Positions 47,831-60,561 are shown, counted from the first letter of the stretch. The stretch is DNA of 64,000 nucleotides from Nepenthes gracilis (GCA_033239525.1 BSYO01000004.1:11012037-11076036); one strand, 5' to 3'. Numbers and translations: made by a program. Notes: generated by a model not told the origin, from the sequence alone.

Positions 47831-48179
47831 GCAATCTTCAAGACTTACACATTTATATGTCCTCAAAATGTGTTTGTAATTTTCATTCACTATAGAGAAT
47901 TTTGAATTATTCTTTAGTAGTGTCTACAAATATGGATAAGTCCTTAATAAGTAACATTGTATACCATAGGTGCATGATTTGGGTTCATGAATTTAAGCTA
48001 TTGGCTGATTTGATATTTTTAAACATGCATAGTTTTTGATATAATCTCTAAATTACATGTATGTCAATTCATAAGAGGAGGGTGCCAAACCTACTTTACC
48101 TTTGTCACTACCACAAGAAGCCAAAATGTGCCAGTTCAAGAAATTTTTGTATTTAAAAAATTTAAAGATATATTTTTAG

Positions 48180-50715
48180 AGAATTTATTCGGATTGCCAT
48201 TTGGTAGAGGAATAAAGTTCATCATTAATTTGGTGTTGTGATTGAAGCCAATTTTCAATGTTTCGCATAAGATGGCCATTTCAGAGTTGAAAGAACTAAT
48301 GAAACAACTACAAGAATTGCATAGAAAATTTTTTATTCAATCGAGTGTATTACGGTTGGGTTTTCCCATGTCATTTGCAAAGAAAAAAGATGAATCAATA
48401 AGATTTTGTACTGATTGTCGAGAATTAGATAATATCATCATCACAAACAAGTATCCATTGCCAAAACCTAATGATCATTTTGATCACTTATAAGGTGCTT
48501 AAATTTACCCAAAATAAATCATCTATTAGGATACTATCAGTTGAGGATTAAAAAAAAGATATATCAAAAACAATCTTTTGAAATAGATAAGGCTATTACA
48601 AATTTTTGGTAATATAGTTATGTTTAACTAACGCACAAGTATTTTTTAAATATAATAAATTTGGTGTTCTAACTATATTTGAATCATTTCATGGTTGTCT
48701 TTATCAACTACATTCATATACATAAGAAGATTTATGAGGAACATTTAATCTATTTAAGGATTGCATTACATATACTTAGAGAGAGACAATTATTGACAAA
48801 GTTGAAGAAAGTGAGTTTTGAGTTGATGAGGTAGCTTTTTTAGGCTACATAATTTCAAAAGTGAGCATTTTGATAAATCAAAAGAAGAATAAAGTGGTCA
48901 TAAGTTGGCATTGGCCAAGGTACAAAATTTTTTTGGGTTAGCTGGCTACCATAGAAGATTAGTTGAAAGCTTTTCAAAATTTATGGTACCACTAATCTAC
49001 TTGATACAAAAGGAAACCTCTTTGAGACAACAATTATGAAATATTTTTAGGAATTGAACAGTTATTTGATTGTTACACCGATTTTAGCCAATTCTAAATA
49101 ACCGAGAGATTTTCTAATATATTATGATGCCTCTAAAAGAGGCTTGCTAGAGTTGGTGTTGATAAAAGAAAAAAGAGTTGTTACTTATGAGTTGAGACAG
49201 TGTAAGGCTTATGAGTAAAATTATCCCACCTATAAATTTGAGTTCATAATTATTGTCTTCGATATAAAAATATTGAGACATTATTTATATAGAGAGAAGC
49301 TTGTGGTGTGCTATAATTATAAAAGTTTAAAATATTTAATCTTTTAAAAGGAATTAAATATAAGATAGAGGTTATAGATTAATTTGTTGAATGACTACAA
49401 CAGTAAATACAATATAAACCAAGAGAGGGCAATGTATTGGTTGATACATTGAGCTGAATGTCTGTGAGCTTGATGGCCATTTGATGATAAAAGAATTAGA
49501 AGAGTTGGATGGAATGAAGGAGTGCAATATTGGCTTCACTTACAAAGTACATATATAATTTTGATTCATTTTTATATATAGCCAGAAATCTTTGAAAGAT
49601 TAAGAAAAATGCATGGATGATCCATAGTGGATATCATGGGCTGAATTTAACATTCGAGTTGATGAAATCCTAGGGCTTTGGGTTGCATATGTGTACCAAA
49701 TAACAAAAAATTAAAAGAAGAAATACTCAATAAAGCACACAGATCAAAGTATACTATCTATCTAAGAATCAATAAAACATATCAGAAGTTATAAAAAATT
49801 TTTTAATAAAAAAATATAAAAAGAGAAATTATAACTTTTGTTATAGGGTAATAACTTATTAGTAAGTAAAAGTCAAGTATAAGAAGCCATCTAATCTTTT
49901 GTATATTTCTTGCTGAAAAGGGAAACACATAACTATAAACTTTGTTATGGGATTGCCAATGATGGGTGTAAATTATGATACAATTTGGACTATTACAAAT
50001 TGATTGATGAAATTGGCATATTTTATTATTATTAGACCACATTCTCAAAGGATCATTTGGCAAGAATGTATAATAATAAGATAGTGAGACTTCATAAAAT
50101 TTTAAATTTGATTTTGTCAAATTGAAATTCCAAGGTTTGCTCTAAGTTTTAGTAAAGTTTACACAAAATTTGATACAAAGTTAAATTTCAACACAAAATT
50201 TCATTTGTAAACAAATGGACAATAGGATTGAACAACTTAAATTTTGAAAGATATGCTAAGAATTTCAATTCTAGAGATGAAAGGTTTGAGTTGAGTTTTA
50301 AAATTAATAATCATGTATTTTTTAAGGTATTAATATTTAAGGGAGTCTTGAGACTTGGATAAAATAGATATTGAAACTAATGTTCATTGGATAGCTTGAG
50401 ATTTTAAAATTGATCAGAGAAATTGCTTACAAATTAGTCTTCCCTCACTTGGTAGACTTTTACAATATATTTCATGTGTATATACTATGAAAGTATGTTT
50501 ATGGCCTATTTTATATCATTCAGGATAAACCCTTATTGATTAATGAGGATTTACATTATACTAAATCAGTTTTAATGTTAGGACAACGAGATTAAGTACT
50601 CTATATGAAAATCATCTCCTTAGTCAACATATTGTGGAGAGATCGTTCATTTGGAGGAGTCATGTTGAAGGTTAAAGATGAGATCTAGGAGAAGTATATG
50701 TATTTGATTTCCAAT
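48180..50715 (+). pseudogene. Chromovirus pol: RT, RNase H, integrase and chromodomain remnants
   Basis: 48242-48493 stays open and shows the Ty3 RT start (MAISELKELMKQLQEL ... PMSFAKKKDESIRFCTDCRELD ... NKYPLPKPNDHFDHL). After it, in shifting frames, come YQLRIK-like, a degraded catalytic region around 48640-48740 (a clear FVDD/FIDDI box is not recognisable), FLGYIISK (about 48838), FLGLAGYHRRLVESFSK (about 48929), then RNase H motifs YYDASKRGLL, VVTYELRQ and LKYL. Near 50620 an ILWRDRSF...KVKDEI...KYMYL stretch matches the chromodomain-type end of integrase. Stops every few dozen codons make it non-functional. Confidence 0.85.
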
Positions 50716-50750
50716 TGAAGTACGTAAATTTTAAAGATAAAATTTTTATA

Positions 50751-50763
50751 ATGAGGAGAAGAA
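50751..50763 (+). other. Polypurine tract of the chromovirus
   Basis: AATGAGGAGAAGAA-type purine run directly before the 3' LTR start at 50764. Confidence 0.75.
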
Positions 50764-52678
50764 TATAATATCTAATACTAATTTAAATATATCGATATTT
50801 GAGTTAAAATAATTAGGTAAATTATTAAAAATGATTATGGATTTGTATGAGGCCCTAAATATGAGACCCCATATGTATAATGTCTAATGTGTGCATGAGA
50901 GGGTACATATACATCTTTTATGAATTTATCATACCCGATTGATACATAAAATGCCCTCATGCTTGTCTAGCATATTTGTCACACATGATATGAGTATAAA
51001 GGGTGTTGGTGCATGTCTAGAAGAATCGATTATACCTGATGTGTGTATGACGGGCGCACGTTTGTCATCTTCGTGCCTAATTGGTGCATGGTTGACCTAT
51101 GCAGCTATCTATTTATATGATAGGTTTTTGTCTTCATTCTGATTTTTTTTTTTTTGTTGAGATTTTAAGGAGAAGGGAGAGAAATGAAAGGGGAGAAGAA
51201 AAAGAAAGAAAAAAGGATGTGATTTTATAGAATTATCACAAAAAATTATTGACAGTTAAGTTAAGATAAGTAAATTCTAAATTTAATATTTATTATTTTT
51301 CTAAAATTTTAAATTTTTTTATTGGCTCATAATATGAGTTTTTATCTACAATGTTTCATATATTTGTATAATTATATTTTCTTTGATATTTAACTTGCAT
51401 ACTAGTCTTTATTGCACCATTTTTTTTTATGAATTGAAAGACTTATACCAAAGTTTATAAAAATTATATTGAAAACCCTAAAATTTCCATAGTTTATTGA
51501 AGGATATTATCTTGCATGCTCTTTTGATGGAAGAATTTGAAAAGAAACTTCGTGTATGTACAAGTTTATTGATGTTTTATGTTAATATCTACACCAAAAT
51601 TTATAAAAAGTTCATATTATTTCTAAAATTTTGAAAAAAAAATACTATTTTGTAGATATTTTCCTTCATTTCTTTTAAACTAAAGTATTGTAGAAAATTA
51701 ATGATATATATTATTAACATGTCACCATGTATTCAGGAAGAAATGGAATATATCAAATGATGACCCTCCAATGGAATATAATAGTAGGTGTGGCATCGTC
51801 TATAAAAAATAATATATAGGAAGTCCTCTGTATGGGTTTTAAATAGTGGAGTTAGGCTTAGCCTTATGAAAAAAAGAATAAAAATCATTCTTCATGTGTT
51901 CAACCCTTATTAGTGAGATTTATTATTGATCTTTTGTGTATTATTTTTTATTGAATGTTCTTAGTGACTCATATTTATTATTACATATATTTATTTACTT
52001 GTTAAATTCTTAATTCACACTGTATTGTCATCAACTTTCAAATTGGCATGTTCAAACCATTTGGAAGTGTTGGACCTGTCGGTGTTCATTTTTGGAGGTT
52101 CATTTGAAGATGATGAATATTAATTACCTATTTTGAAAATGTTGTTGAAAATTACTTTAATAGTTCAGGAAAAATGGCATGCATAAGTTGTTCCATGGAA
52201 TCAATGGCCATATATCTTTTTTGTTTTCATGTTGTCATTACTTTATATGGTTTCTTGTCGAGTGACTTTAGTATAATAACAATTTGATGAGAATGTACTC
52301 AAAGATATGTAATTGAATAAAGCAAATTTGACATAGATTAATATGATACTATTCATGAGTCACTAATGATTTTTTTTATATAATATCGTGGTCCAAATAT
52401 TTGGGATTAAATCTTAATTAATTTATGTTGATAATTTAGGTTGGGCAACTATCATTATTCATATTTCTTTCATATACTCTACTAAGCTTTTTCTTACCCT
52501 TATGATTTATTGCATTTCATATTAGTTATCTTGGGATCATTTAGCAAGGAGTTGTACCGATGTTTTCCTAGAGGATTTTATGTGGAGCTTGACTAGCTTT
52601 TGATTATAAATAATATCGTGGTCCGAATTTTTGGGATTAAATTTTGATTAATTTATGTTAATAATTTAGGTCATAACA
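50764..52678 (+). mobile_element. 3' LTR of the chromovirus
   Basis: Begins TATAATATCTAAT (ancestral TGTAATATCC, as in the 5' LTR). The end is ambiguous because a 230-bp tandem duplication spans the border: GGTTGGGCA at about 52446 in the first unit, GGTCATAACA at 52678 in the second. No clear target duplication was found. Confidence 0.75.
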
Positions 52679-52840
52679 ATTGTTATTATCTATATTTCTT
52701 TTATATATATTGCTGAGATTTTTCTTATCTTTGTAATTTATTACATTTTATATTAGCTATTTTGGGATCATTTTGTAAGGAGTTATACTAGTGTGTTTCT
52801 AGAGGATTTTGTGTGGAGTTTAATTAGTTTTTTATGACTT
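52381..52840 (+). repeat. Tandem duplication, two units of 230 bp across the LTR border
   Basis: TAATATCGTGGTCC starts at 52381 and 52611. Each unit contains the last about 70 bp of the 3' LTR and about 160 bp of flanking DNA (GGGATCATTT..AAGGAGTTRTAC, TTCCTAGAGGATTTTRTGTGGAG). Confidence 0.85.
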
Positions 52841-54321
52841 GGATATGTATTGATGATATTATGATACAATTGTAGAGTACTTTTGTTTGTGACATGTATG
52901 TATAATTCAGTTGTATTTTGTGTGGCAGTTGGGCTGTATTCTCATATACTACATCATCAATGTTTGCATGATGTTATTTGGTTTATTGTGAGGTATTGTT
53001 GATGATTTGAGTATGTATAAGAAAATCATGGTCAAATGAGAAAAAAATAGCTATATCTTAGGATAGATGTAATTGGTTACACGCTGAAAAGGACTTATGA
53101 TTTTGTGCATGGCCTGAATTTGTGTTATTAATTATTTGTTTATATCATGTTTATAAATTGAGTCGTGCCACTAATGACTATATAATGATTAGTCAAAATC
53201 ATAGCCCATCGATCACTCACGTAAATCTCTACTAAAATTGCTTACTAATATAAATCATAATTGTATCTCAATAATTCTTATACAAAAGTTTATCAAATAA
53301 TATTAACATTTCAAAGCTTGCTAAAATACTCCCCAAAAGAACTTCCATTGGTCCAACTTTGTCATGTGATCCTAAGTTTGCTAATTTAAAATGTAATGAA
53401 TTATAAGAGTAAGTTCAAAATTTATCAAATCATATAATCAAATATGAAATAACAAATAATTTGCCATGAATATATAAAGATGACAAATATTGAAATCATG
53501 TGCAGAAAGCAAACAAAACGAATATTGTTTCTATATTGTACCATTGCAGCCCAGCACTTTGTCCACAATACCCAGCTCAAGAGGTTGCTCAAACTATCAA
53601 AATTCGTTGATGGAATGTATTCACATTATATCTAATAAATTAAAGTTTACTTCTATTCAATACTTGTGAGAGAATAATATAACATTCTGTTACAAAAGAT
53701 ATACAAAAAAATATCATTATATATTCCTTTAATTTCTCAGAATGATCTATTTTATTAAAATAAAAGGAAACTTTGCAATCATATGATTTTCAAAATCTGA
53801 AAGAAATTATTAGACTCAATTTCTTTCTAGAGATTCCTAAAATTTTTTATATAAAGATGAAAATGTAAGTCATATTACTTAATAATTTCATGACAAACAA
53901 CATTAATTAAGTAAATGGCTTTAAAATTTTAGAATTCTAAGGAATAAGGCAAGCCAAATATAAAAGAGACACATAACGCACATATGCAAAAAAAAATGAG
54001 AACATACATAAATCTCAAATTTAAAGCATGCCTAAAAAGAAAATTCTACAATTTGGGCAAGAAAATAAGAACAAGACTTAAGATATACTTGCCTTAAATA
54101 AAATCATTAAGATTCAGTTAAAATTTCTTCAAGTTCACTTTCATCCGCCCTTCTCTTTATCTTTCTTATTTTCTTCTTTTTTCTCTTTTTAAGAGCAAAT
54201 AAATTAAAACAATTAAGATTTCATATTTATAATTTGAAAAGTCACTTGAGTGGCGAGCTCACGATCCACCTGTAGTTTGCCTCTACCAAGGTACAAACGC
54301 ATATAGTATAGGTGCTTAGTT
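52841..54321. other. AT-rich stretch, no gene; probable LTR-type sequence into which the CACTA element inserted
   Basis: The part near 54060-54320 reads like an LTR leader on the - strand (ACTTGCCT..., CTTTCATCCGCCC, then GAGCTCACGATCCACC), but I cannot place termini. Confidence 0.4.
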
Positions 54322-54324
54322 AGT

Positions 54325-54450
54325 CACTACAAAAAAACTAATATTTAGTGACAAAAAATTCGTGACAAATATATTTTTGTCACTATTAGTAATCAATATT
54401 TATAATTTAGTGACAAAAATATTATTTTGTCACTAAAAATTTAAAATTAG
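54325..54450. repeat. CACTA left terminal and subterminal repeats
   Basis: The terminal CACTACAAAAAAA is followed by TTTAGTGACAAAA and TTTTGTCACTA words, alternating in orientation. Confidence 0.85.
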
Positions 54451-54689
54451 ATAAATAATAATTTATGAATAATAAAATAATTAATACTAAATAATAAAAA
54501 TAAGAGTGATAAAAATATATTATTACTAATTATAAAAAATATATCTTAATACTTAAAAATATTAGAAAAAAGTTATAATTTAGTTATTTATTTATTATTT
54601 TAAAATTTTAAATCTTATAAAAATTTACTAAATACCATTTAAAATGTTTGGAAATTAAAAATGTAATCTGCCCGTTTTAACTTCTCTGA

Positions 54690-55060
54690 AAGATTCCAAC
54701 GAATCGCCGTTAGCCACGTGGAAGTTATTTTTTTCATTTAAAAAAAAAAAAGAGTAACATGCAACCGTTGGATGAAAAGGCATCCAACGGCCGCCGGCAA
54801 AGGAGGAAAGGTAAACCCTCGTCTCATTCAAGCTTCTCTTCACTTTGCTAAGCGTCACAGTCTCTTCCTCTCTTCCTCTTCTGCCCTTCATTTTGCTAAG
54901 CGTCGCCATCCAGCAGTTGTCGGTACTTCTATAGCCGTTGCCGTCGCCTGAGAAAGAGAGTTACTGTTGCCGTGGCCGTTATATCTGATTGCCGTTGTCC
55001 ATCGACACTATTTGGAGTTGTCGTCACTGTTCATCGTCGCAAATCAGATAAGCAATCTCT
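54690..55060 (+). other. GC-richer leader-like segment inside the CACTA element
   Basis: Contains CCAACGGCCGCCGGCAAAGG and repeated GCCGTTGCCGT/CGTCG words and TCTTCCTCTC tracts. It looks like the 5' untranslated start of a captured plant gene. No convincing coding frame runs through. Confidence 0.35.
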
Positions 55061-56003
55061 TCAATTTCTTAAAACAACTGTAAATCTACTTTATAATTGT
55101 TAAAATATAATGACTTATTGGTTAAATTTTTTGAATATCAATTTATAAATAAGATTTAGTTTTACATTAAAATATTTTTCACTTATTAGGCGTCACTATC
55201 GTCGTCTTCCATTCAACTATTTTTTTTTATTTTTTCTACTCTCTTATTTCAATATTTTCTTCAATCTTATAGTTGACGAAAAGCCATAACTGAAGTATAG
55301 TGTTTGAGCTATCGTCCTCTTTCGTTCAACGTTGAGGATTTATGATGATGATTTCACGTGATCTGTATCTCCGTTGAAAATCGTCTCTCCATGTTATTAT
55401 TTGTTTGCATTTTTTTTGAAGTTTAGTCAAACTATTATTTATATAAGTATGAATATCAAACTATATAAGATGTTCCATTATTCTTCGTTGGATTTGTACT
55501 TCATTTAACATTTGAAGATAATTTTTGAAAAGCAACTGCGTGGAGAATAATTCTCGTTTTATGCTAAATCATGGAAATAGTCACTTTACAATATAAGGGA
55601 TAGGCTACGTACATGTAATGTTCCTCAGACAATACAATTTAGAGCTTTGGTTTGGGTCCAGTAGTTTTGTTTGGGTTCTATTATTCTGAGTATGTTGTAT
55701 TGTCATTTGGAATATGCTGTTCCTGGATGTCGGTGGTTGATTATGATTTTATGCTTTCCAAATAGTATGCCCCTACGAGGATTCATCCTTATGTGATTCT
55801 TATATTCATGCTTTGTTTGATTTAACCAAGCAGTGGTTATGCAATGCTGACAAATCCTCTCATGAGCCCCGGTTAAGATTAAAGTATGTTTCAATTCATA
55901 CTTTATTGTTTCTGTAAGTCTACTTTGTAAATTCATATCTCCAATCAGCTTTAATGACCAAGGGATAATTCTATTGCAGGGCATTTTTTGGTTCATTATA
56001 TAG

Positions 56004-56160
56004 ATGCTTAGCAAGGGGAGCAAAAACTGTACTTCAAGTGTATCCGAAAAATTTAAGTCAGCGTCAGCTGATCGTGAGCTTAGCAATTCTATTGGATGAG
56101 AAAGTTAAGGATCTTTGAAACTTACCAAAGACAGTAAATGGAAAATGGTGAGACTTGCAA
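56004..56160 (+). pseudogene. Exon-like segment in the CACTA element
   Basis: The segment is preceded by a CTATTGCAG acceptor at 55972-55980. From the ATG at 56004 a frame reads MLSKGSKNCTSSVSEKFKSA, stays open for 33 codons to a TGA, and then continues in the same frame with a further stop. I do not recognise the protein. Possibly captured. Confidence 0.35.
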
Positions 56161-57187
56161 AATGACTGGATGCTTTTCCCTTCCAGTTTATCTAACCCTT
56201 CTGTAGTTTTGCCCATGGAATGATATTTCCCATAAAATGATAATGTTATGAATTTGCCCATGGAATGTTAGTACATACATACACAGTAGTCCTGATCAAT
56301 GATTGTAAAATTGTGATATTACTGCTTGGTGAAATCTCAAATACCACTACCTTGAAAATTGTTTAAGGCTATAGATTGATTTTTTGAGCTCATACACTTT
56401 ATGCTTCTAGCCATGACAAATGAAACCTAAAAATTGTTCTATGTAGATATATTTATCTAATTCACCAACCATGAATGACATTTTAACATCCATTTAATCC
56501 AACTGGGCTAATATGGCTAAAATAAGGCAAATAGAAGTAGATCTTACTACTGGTGAAATGGTCAATAAAAAACGTTTGGTGGCTTTTATTGTACTGATTG
56601 CCAAGAGGATTACATAGGGTGCAAACTTGATAATGAAGAAAAAATCCATTAAATAAGGGCTTCCAAAAGCTGGTCGATACATAGAAGTAGCCTTTAATTT
56701 CTTGATTTGGTAAAAGATCTTGAGATGCTTAAGTGAAATTTCATCATGAAGTCACAATGTAGTACTAAATTTTAAGTGAAGAAATCAATGCCCTTTGATA
56801 GTCAAATGCAGCGAACTATAATCAACATAGCGACTCCATGCCCCCTTGTTTAGTATGTAAAACTCTTTTGATCACTGATACCTCCAAAACGCCTGAACAT
56901 TCCAAAAAGGCAGTAGTTGTACGGAAAAATAGTTGAGAACAAGTTTTTAGAAATTGGAAAATCTAACTCTAAGCTCCTGAATTATCCTCTGCCACATCTA
57001 TTATAACTATCGTTTATAACTATCGTTTCTTATTATGTTTTTAATTGTTTGCAATGAAAAATGGCATTAATGTTCTTTGTTCATTATTTTACTTGGAAGC
57101 TCTTTGTATTAACCCATTGTTTACAATGGGTGGGCAGATTTACACCCCACCCAAACCATACCTTACATCAATAGTAATTGTTTGTAG

Positions 57188-57265
57188 GACTTGGAGAATG
57201 AAATTAACCAAATGAATGATAAAAGTGTCGAAGGAGCGGATGGTGGCTCATTATTTAAGCTTCAG
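57188..57265 (+). pseudogene. Exon-like 78-bp segment in the CACTA element
   Basis: Lies between a TTTGTAG acceptor and a CAG/GTAATT donor. It is exactly 26 codons, encoding an acidic helical stretch beginning DLENEINQMNDKSVEG. A phase-0 exon with both splice sites is unlikely by chance. The source gene is not recognised. Confidence 0.45.
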
Positions 57266-57571
57266 GTAATTTGAATTTTACTCCTTTCTCTTGGTCACAA
57301 GGTCAAAAATTGTCTGGCCTAAGTTTGCTTGACAAGTTTACATTTGGATGCACTTGTTTGTGTTCCAATGAAACTCAAATTTGGCTCCTGCCTTTCTCCC
57401 TTCCCTCTAAAACAACAAAAAAATTGCAGAAATGGACATATGCATGTGGAGATTCATCTGTCTGAAAGTGATTTACCTCGTTTATGTGACACTGAATGCT
57501 ATTTGCATCAAAGGTGCCTCCAACACACAAAACAAATAATTGATAATATTATAAAATAATATAATATTTTT

Positions 57572-57600
57572 GATATATGGTATATATATATATATATAGT
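57572..57600. repeat. TA microsatellite
   Basis: TATATATATATATATA run. Confidence 0.8.
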
Positions 57601-59624
57601 AACCAAATGAAGATTGTTGTCATTTGCTTGTTGCCGTTAAATTTTATTATGACTTGGCTGTGCACTTTACATGTTATTAATTAAAGGCAGAAGTTGTAAG
57701 GCTGTTTGACAAAAACAGGAAGTGAACTTGTGATCCACCTAGTGGGCCTACTAGCAAAACTACAAGCCAATCTAAAGTCTTAAAAGGCCAGCTGGCTTTC
57801 TCTTCCTCGGCCAATCGTGTGCTAAAACAAGTGGAGGTCAGAGCCTTTAAGGGGATATTAAAATATTATTTCCCATATTCGTTTAGTTTATTCCCAAACA
57901 TGATTAGATTATATTGAGATATTTCGGATTATATATTAGAATTATTTGAAAAATAACTCATTGCCTATAACAGCCGAACATTCAAAAAAATAAAAGACCA
58001 GATCTGATGATAAGACTAATATTGTGAGGTTGAGTAGTGAGAATCAGAGTGTTAATCAAAGTATCGGCATGAAGAAGCCACATTCGAGTTCTCAACAGCC
58101 GAGACATAAAAGCTGTTGCTGGTTTTTAGTCAACGCTGCTGAAAATGACTGAAACTGAGTGTTAATCAGACAACGCTGCTGGTTTTGCCAACGTCATCTG
58201 ATGTTGAATCATGACTTCTGTGAATTGTGCCGATTGTTTGTGTTGATTTTGTGATATTCTATCTAGTGTTTGTGTTGAACACCCTCTCGATTTGAACACC
58301 AGCTGCAATAAGTTTGTTGAAACTCAAAAAAATTTTTTTTTTTTTGTGTTGAAACTCTACTTATTCTGAACTGTGTTGGGCTGAACCTAAGAACCCATCT
58401 TTTTAATCTTTCTTGGCATATATAACCATTGGCCGAAACCTTTACTTTCTTCCTCCGTTGGAATGGTTAATTCATATTTTATACTAATTCTTGTTTATCT
58501 GCTGCTTAAAACATCAACCTCTGTAAGTTTATGCTATATCACTTACAAAATATGTTTCCTCTTGCCCATGGAAATGGCCTGAATTGAGTTGGGATCAACA
58601 AACTACTACCTCTCACCATTTTTCTTTTGAATTTTCACCTATAGGTTGCTTTTCATAAAACATTAAACAACCAAACGTAGATCGTGAAGTTATTGAGACA
58701 GAGGAGGAGATACTAAAGAAGGTTGATATCTGTCCCTTGCCTATCGAATAATTTGTTGAATTAAAGCACTTCTTCAGATTATATTTATTGAAGAAGTAAC
58801 GACACTAACAAATCTAAATAGTTTTTAAGAGATTTATTCTCATTGTATTTATGATGGTACTACATTATTGTAGATGCTGTCTCTGGCACCTGCCAGTAAC
58901 AGATTTTGGAAATTTGAAGCGTTCCAGGTATTTAATGCAAAATCTAACCTTGTCAGTAACAGATTTTGGGAATTAGTAAATCATATAATTATTTGTTTTT
59001 ATGGAGCCTATAAATTGAGAAATTGTACAACAATATGAATTAACATTAATACATGATATCAATGACTGAATATTATTCCCTTCCTTTTTAACAGACTACA
59101 GCCAAATGGCAGACATGTGATTAAGTAGGGTATGAGCAAGGTGAAGATGCTGGCTTTCTTTCCTAAGTTTCTGGCTATGGTATTTGTTTCATGACTCTGT
59201 TGAAACATTTTTTTATATTTGGCTTGAGGAGTGTTTGGATGCTAATCTATGAATGGATGCAGTTAGCAAGGGCAATTATTACCTTGCACATGGATATATG
59301 CTGGAGATTCATCATATGGATGATTAGCATCATATCTCTTCCAGCAAGAGCTCTAGGTGCACTTCATTAGAGCAAAGATGGTTAGTTTCTCTCATTTCTC
59401 TTGTGGCATTATGTGCATTCTTCTGCAAATCTGTGTTTGCACTCTTCAAACTCATGCAATCAATTAGATGCTTTTGATCAATGTAAATAAGCAGTCTTTT
59501 CCCCCTACCAATGTAAATTTAAAGAAAAAGAGAGATACTGCAAGTATGCATATGTTGGTCTTAGCCACGTTATTTGGCTCATGTTGTTTAAAGCTTAGAT
59601 AGTTGGGGAATTTGAGACCTCTGA

Positions 59625-60116
59625 ATGGTTAGTTGGGGTATGCTTAAAAAATATAATAGGGAGTTCATTCTGAAACACAAACTTCCTGAGCAAATCCCAC
59701 TTATCTCTTTTCAATCTGAAGCACACATAGGTCAGGGGGCCCTTGCCACGCTGACCCAAGTAAGTCATGTAGAACTTCCATGGCTTCCTCTTCTGACATG
59801 TGCAGGTGAGGCATCCAAGGAGGACGATTCTTCCATTTGGTTAGCTCGTAGAGTCCCAGTGGTGATGCCCATCTCAGCTGCTATGGCTATCTGTGCTCTT
59901 CACCTGCTGCTCAGGTATGGAGAAAAGAGCAATGGGCTTGTGACATGCCGCGATGCTTGAAGTGCTGGTTCAGTGGTCATTAGACCTGACAAGAAGCTTG
60001 ATCATGGCCGGATGGTTCACTCTTCATGGAAGAAGAATCCTAATGAGCCTGACGCTTGTGAAATGTGTGAGGCCATCCTGACTTTGCTTGTCGAGCTTGG
60101 TAAGGCTAAGCTCTGA
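59625..60116 (+). pseudogene. Captured 3' part of a host gene, possibly alpha/beta-hydrolase-like
   Basis: One frame runs 163 codons with a single internal stop (TGA at 59958-59960) and then ends at a natural-looking stop after ELGKAKL. The segment contains IPLISFQSEAHIGQGALATL, ELPWLPLLT, VPVVMPISAAMAICALHLLL, RYGEKSNGLVT and, after the stop, SVVIRPDKKLDHGRMVHSS. Composition and continuity are those of a conserved plant protein, clearly unlike transposon coding sequence. The YGEKSNGLVT ... KKLDHxxMVxSS pattern recalls the C-terminal part of plant alpha/beta-hydrolase or lipase-like proteins with the catalytic His, but this is from memory and unconfirmed. The internal stop replaces a codon between Ala and Gly in the conserved part, so the fragment is not expected to be functional. 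Confidence 0.6.
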
Positions 60117-60349
60117 GTTGCTGGGACAATGCATTGATTGATGAACTAGAAATCTTTCAAAGAAATTGCAGGGCCAGTATGCATTGATTGATGCATAGCT
60201 GAAATTTTTTTAAATTTGTTATAAGACAATTTGATATTTATATTGAAATTAATTTGATATTTGTGTTAAAATTTTATCCATTAAAGTATATAAATTAAAT
60301 ATAAAATTATATACTTTTTATGGTAATTATTTGTTATTAAATATAATAT

Positions 60350-60558
60350 TTAATGATAAATTTTAAATGCATTTTAGTGACAAAATTATTTTGTTACTAA
60401 CAAATATTATTTAGTGACAAAATAAAAATTTGTCACTAAAGATTTTGTGACAAATGTTTAGTGACAAATTAATATTTTGTCACTAAAAATTTTAGTGACA
60501 AATTTATAATCTTTAATGAGAAATTATTTTGTCACTAAAGATTAATATTGTTGTAGTG
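60350..60558. repeat. CACTA right subterminal and terminal repeats
   Basis: TTTAGTGACAAA and TTTTGTCACTAAA words in dense alternation up to the terminal TTGTTGTAGTG. Confidence 0.9.
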
Positions 60559-60561
60559 AGT

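Larger units (their letters stand above)
42436..52678 (+). mobile_element. Old Ty3/gypsy chromovirus, nearly complete in outline
   Basis: Components in order: 5' LTR (42436-44090), PBS (44095-44102), gag remnants (44200-44765, 47637-47830), a nested solo LTR (44766-47636), pol remnants (48180-50715), PPT (50751-50763) and 3' LTR (50764-52678). All coding parts carry many stops and indels. The LTRs are strongly diverged. The order RT-RNase H-integrase with a chromodomain-like end marks the chromovirus lineage (Tekay/Del-like). Confidence 0.85.
54325..60558. mobile_element. CACTA (En/Spm) transposon, 6.2 kb, with captured host sequence
   Basis: Left end CACTACAAAAAAAC, right end ATTGTTGTAGTG, i.e. 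CACTACAACAAT when read on the - strand. A perfect 3-bp target duplication AGT flanks it (54322-54324, 60559-60561), the size expected of CACTA elements. Subterminal repeats TTTAGTGACAAA / TTTTGTCACTAAA occur about five times within 130 bp of the left end and at least eight times within 200 bp of the right end, in both orientations, as for transposase-binding sites. I see no TNP2-like transposase. Exon-like segments with splice sites and a gene fragment at 59625-60116 suggest a Pack-CACTA element that carries host gene pieces. It is probably non-autonomous. Confidence 0.9.

Noticed and set aside
54325..60558. Autonomous CACTA transposase
   Set aside because: No TNP2-like motifs or long ORFs were found between the ends; the coding-like parts look like host gene pieces.
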